A stretch of 64,000 nt of DNA, from positions 85,092-149,091 of the forward strand of contig CAZJYI010000005.1 in the NCBI GenBank assembly GCA_964550025.1, read 5' to 3'. The notes under the pieces were generated by a model that was not told the DNA's origin, searched no databases, and was given only the letters and a program-made list of their open reading frames with translations. The stretch is from CAZJYI01 sp964550025 (GTDB lineage Bacteria > Verrucomicrobiota > Kiritimatiellia > UBA8416 > CAYOBW01). This document shows positions 63,843-64,000 of this stretch, one piece after another (position 1 is the first letter of the stretch; every line of letters begins with the position of its first letter). The position numbers and the translations under genes were made by a program.

Positions 63843-63870
63843 TTGACATGATACTACTGCATGATACTAT
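63843..63870 (+). promoter_or_regulatory. hicA promoter with direct-repeat operator candidate
   Basis: TTGACA (63843-63848), a 16-base spacer and TACTAT (63865-63870), ten bases before the hicA start. CATGATACTA occurs twice, at 63847-63856 and 63860-63869, 13 bases apart, covering the whole promoter. This is the kind of site expected for a HicB-type repressor acting on its own operon. Confidence 0.5.
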
Positions 63871-63879
63871 CGTGACAGG

Positions 63880-64000
63880 ATGAATAGAAAGCATCAGCGG
63901 ACCCTCAGCCGGATCATTGAGAAACCAGAGCGGTCGGATATCCCGTGGCGGGATATCGAGAGACTGTTCATCGCTCTCGGTGGAGACATCTCCGAGGGGC
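63880..64000 (+). CDS. hicA: HicA-type mRNA interferase toxin, 5' part only
   Basis: 40 codons before the window ends. The peptide has KHQRTLSRIIEKPERSDIPW then RDIERLFIALGGDISEG. This matches the start of HicA toxins with an N-terminal extension (KHxKTLxxIFxxPxxxDIPWxDIExLLxALGxxxxEG). HicA is a small double-stranded-RNA-binding-fold ribonuclease; its catalytic His would lie beyond the window, as would a hicB antitoxin gene. The ATG follows ACAGG. Confidence 0.8.
   Translation, partial: MNRKHQRTLSRIIEKPERSDIPWRDIERLFIALGGDISEG

Overview
The window is a GC-rich bacterial chromosome segment with few spacers. The gene set points to the PVC superphylum, most likely Lentisphaerota, Kiritimatiellota or another Verrucomicrobiota relative. 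This is inferred from: an ECF sigma factor with a FecR/LamG anti-sigma-like protein; Tat-exported Gfo/Idh/MocA oxidoreductases paired with DUF1080 proteins; HEAT, PQQ-propeller and hydrazine-synthase-alpha-like exported proteins; a threonyl-tRNA synthetase without a TGS domain; and a eukaryotic-type (GH13_8) glycogen branching enzyme. No rRNA or tRNA gene was found.

Layout. (1) 0.15-9 kb, plus strand: sigma/FecR pair followed by an exported sugar-oxidation and 3-keto-glycoside module. (2) 9-19.7 kb, plus: a degenerate KaiC-like/PEP-binding fusion, an exported methyltransferase-PQQ propeller fusion, a decayed Tat-protein gene, a large LamG/HZS-alpha-like protein with two CXXCH motifs, and an ankyrin protein. 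(3) 19.8-34.3 kb, plus: housekeeping block thrS-infC-rpmI-rplT-pheS-pheT, a 463-bp spacer that may encode a structured RNA (6S-like candidate), then rarA-fau-rny-ymdB-like-xseA-xseB-rhomboid. (4) 34.5-40.1 kb, plus: a compact export operon (LolA-like protein, two FtsX-type permeases, ATPase, outer-membrane beta-barrel protein). (5) 40.1-44.0 kb, minus: two large proteins of unknown function. (6) 44.3-47.1 kb: a ferredoxin-fused aldo/keto reductase, a VapBC-type toxin-antitoxin pair and several gene fragments. (7) 47.1-54.6 kb, minus: glycogen cluster (glucan phosphorylase, glycogen synthase, branching enzyme, a free CBM48 domain) ending in a methyltransferase gene. (8) 54.9-58.9 kb, minus: two SPFH/band-7 membrane proteins and a small membrane/winged-helix-like protein. 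(9) 59-64 kb: accessory sequence with truncated exported-protein genes, a Nudix hydrolase, a LamG protein, a tyrosine-recombinase N-terminal fragment beside three copies of a short motif, and a hicA start cut by the window end.

Two themes run across the window. Spacers repeatedly contain arrays of degenerate heptamers, several arranged as inverted halves. Broken or truncated genes, mostly for exported proteins, occur at 15.1, 45.7, 46.7, 59.4 and 60.6 kb, and an integrase fragment at 62.9 kb. Functional assignments rest on motif recognition by eye; no database search was run.
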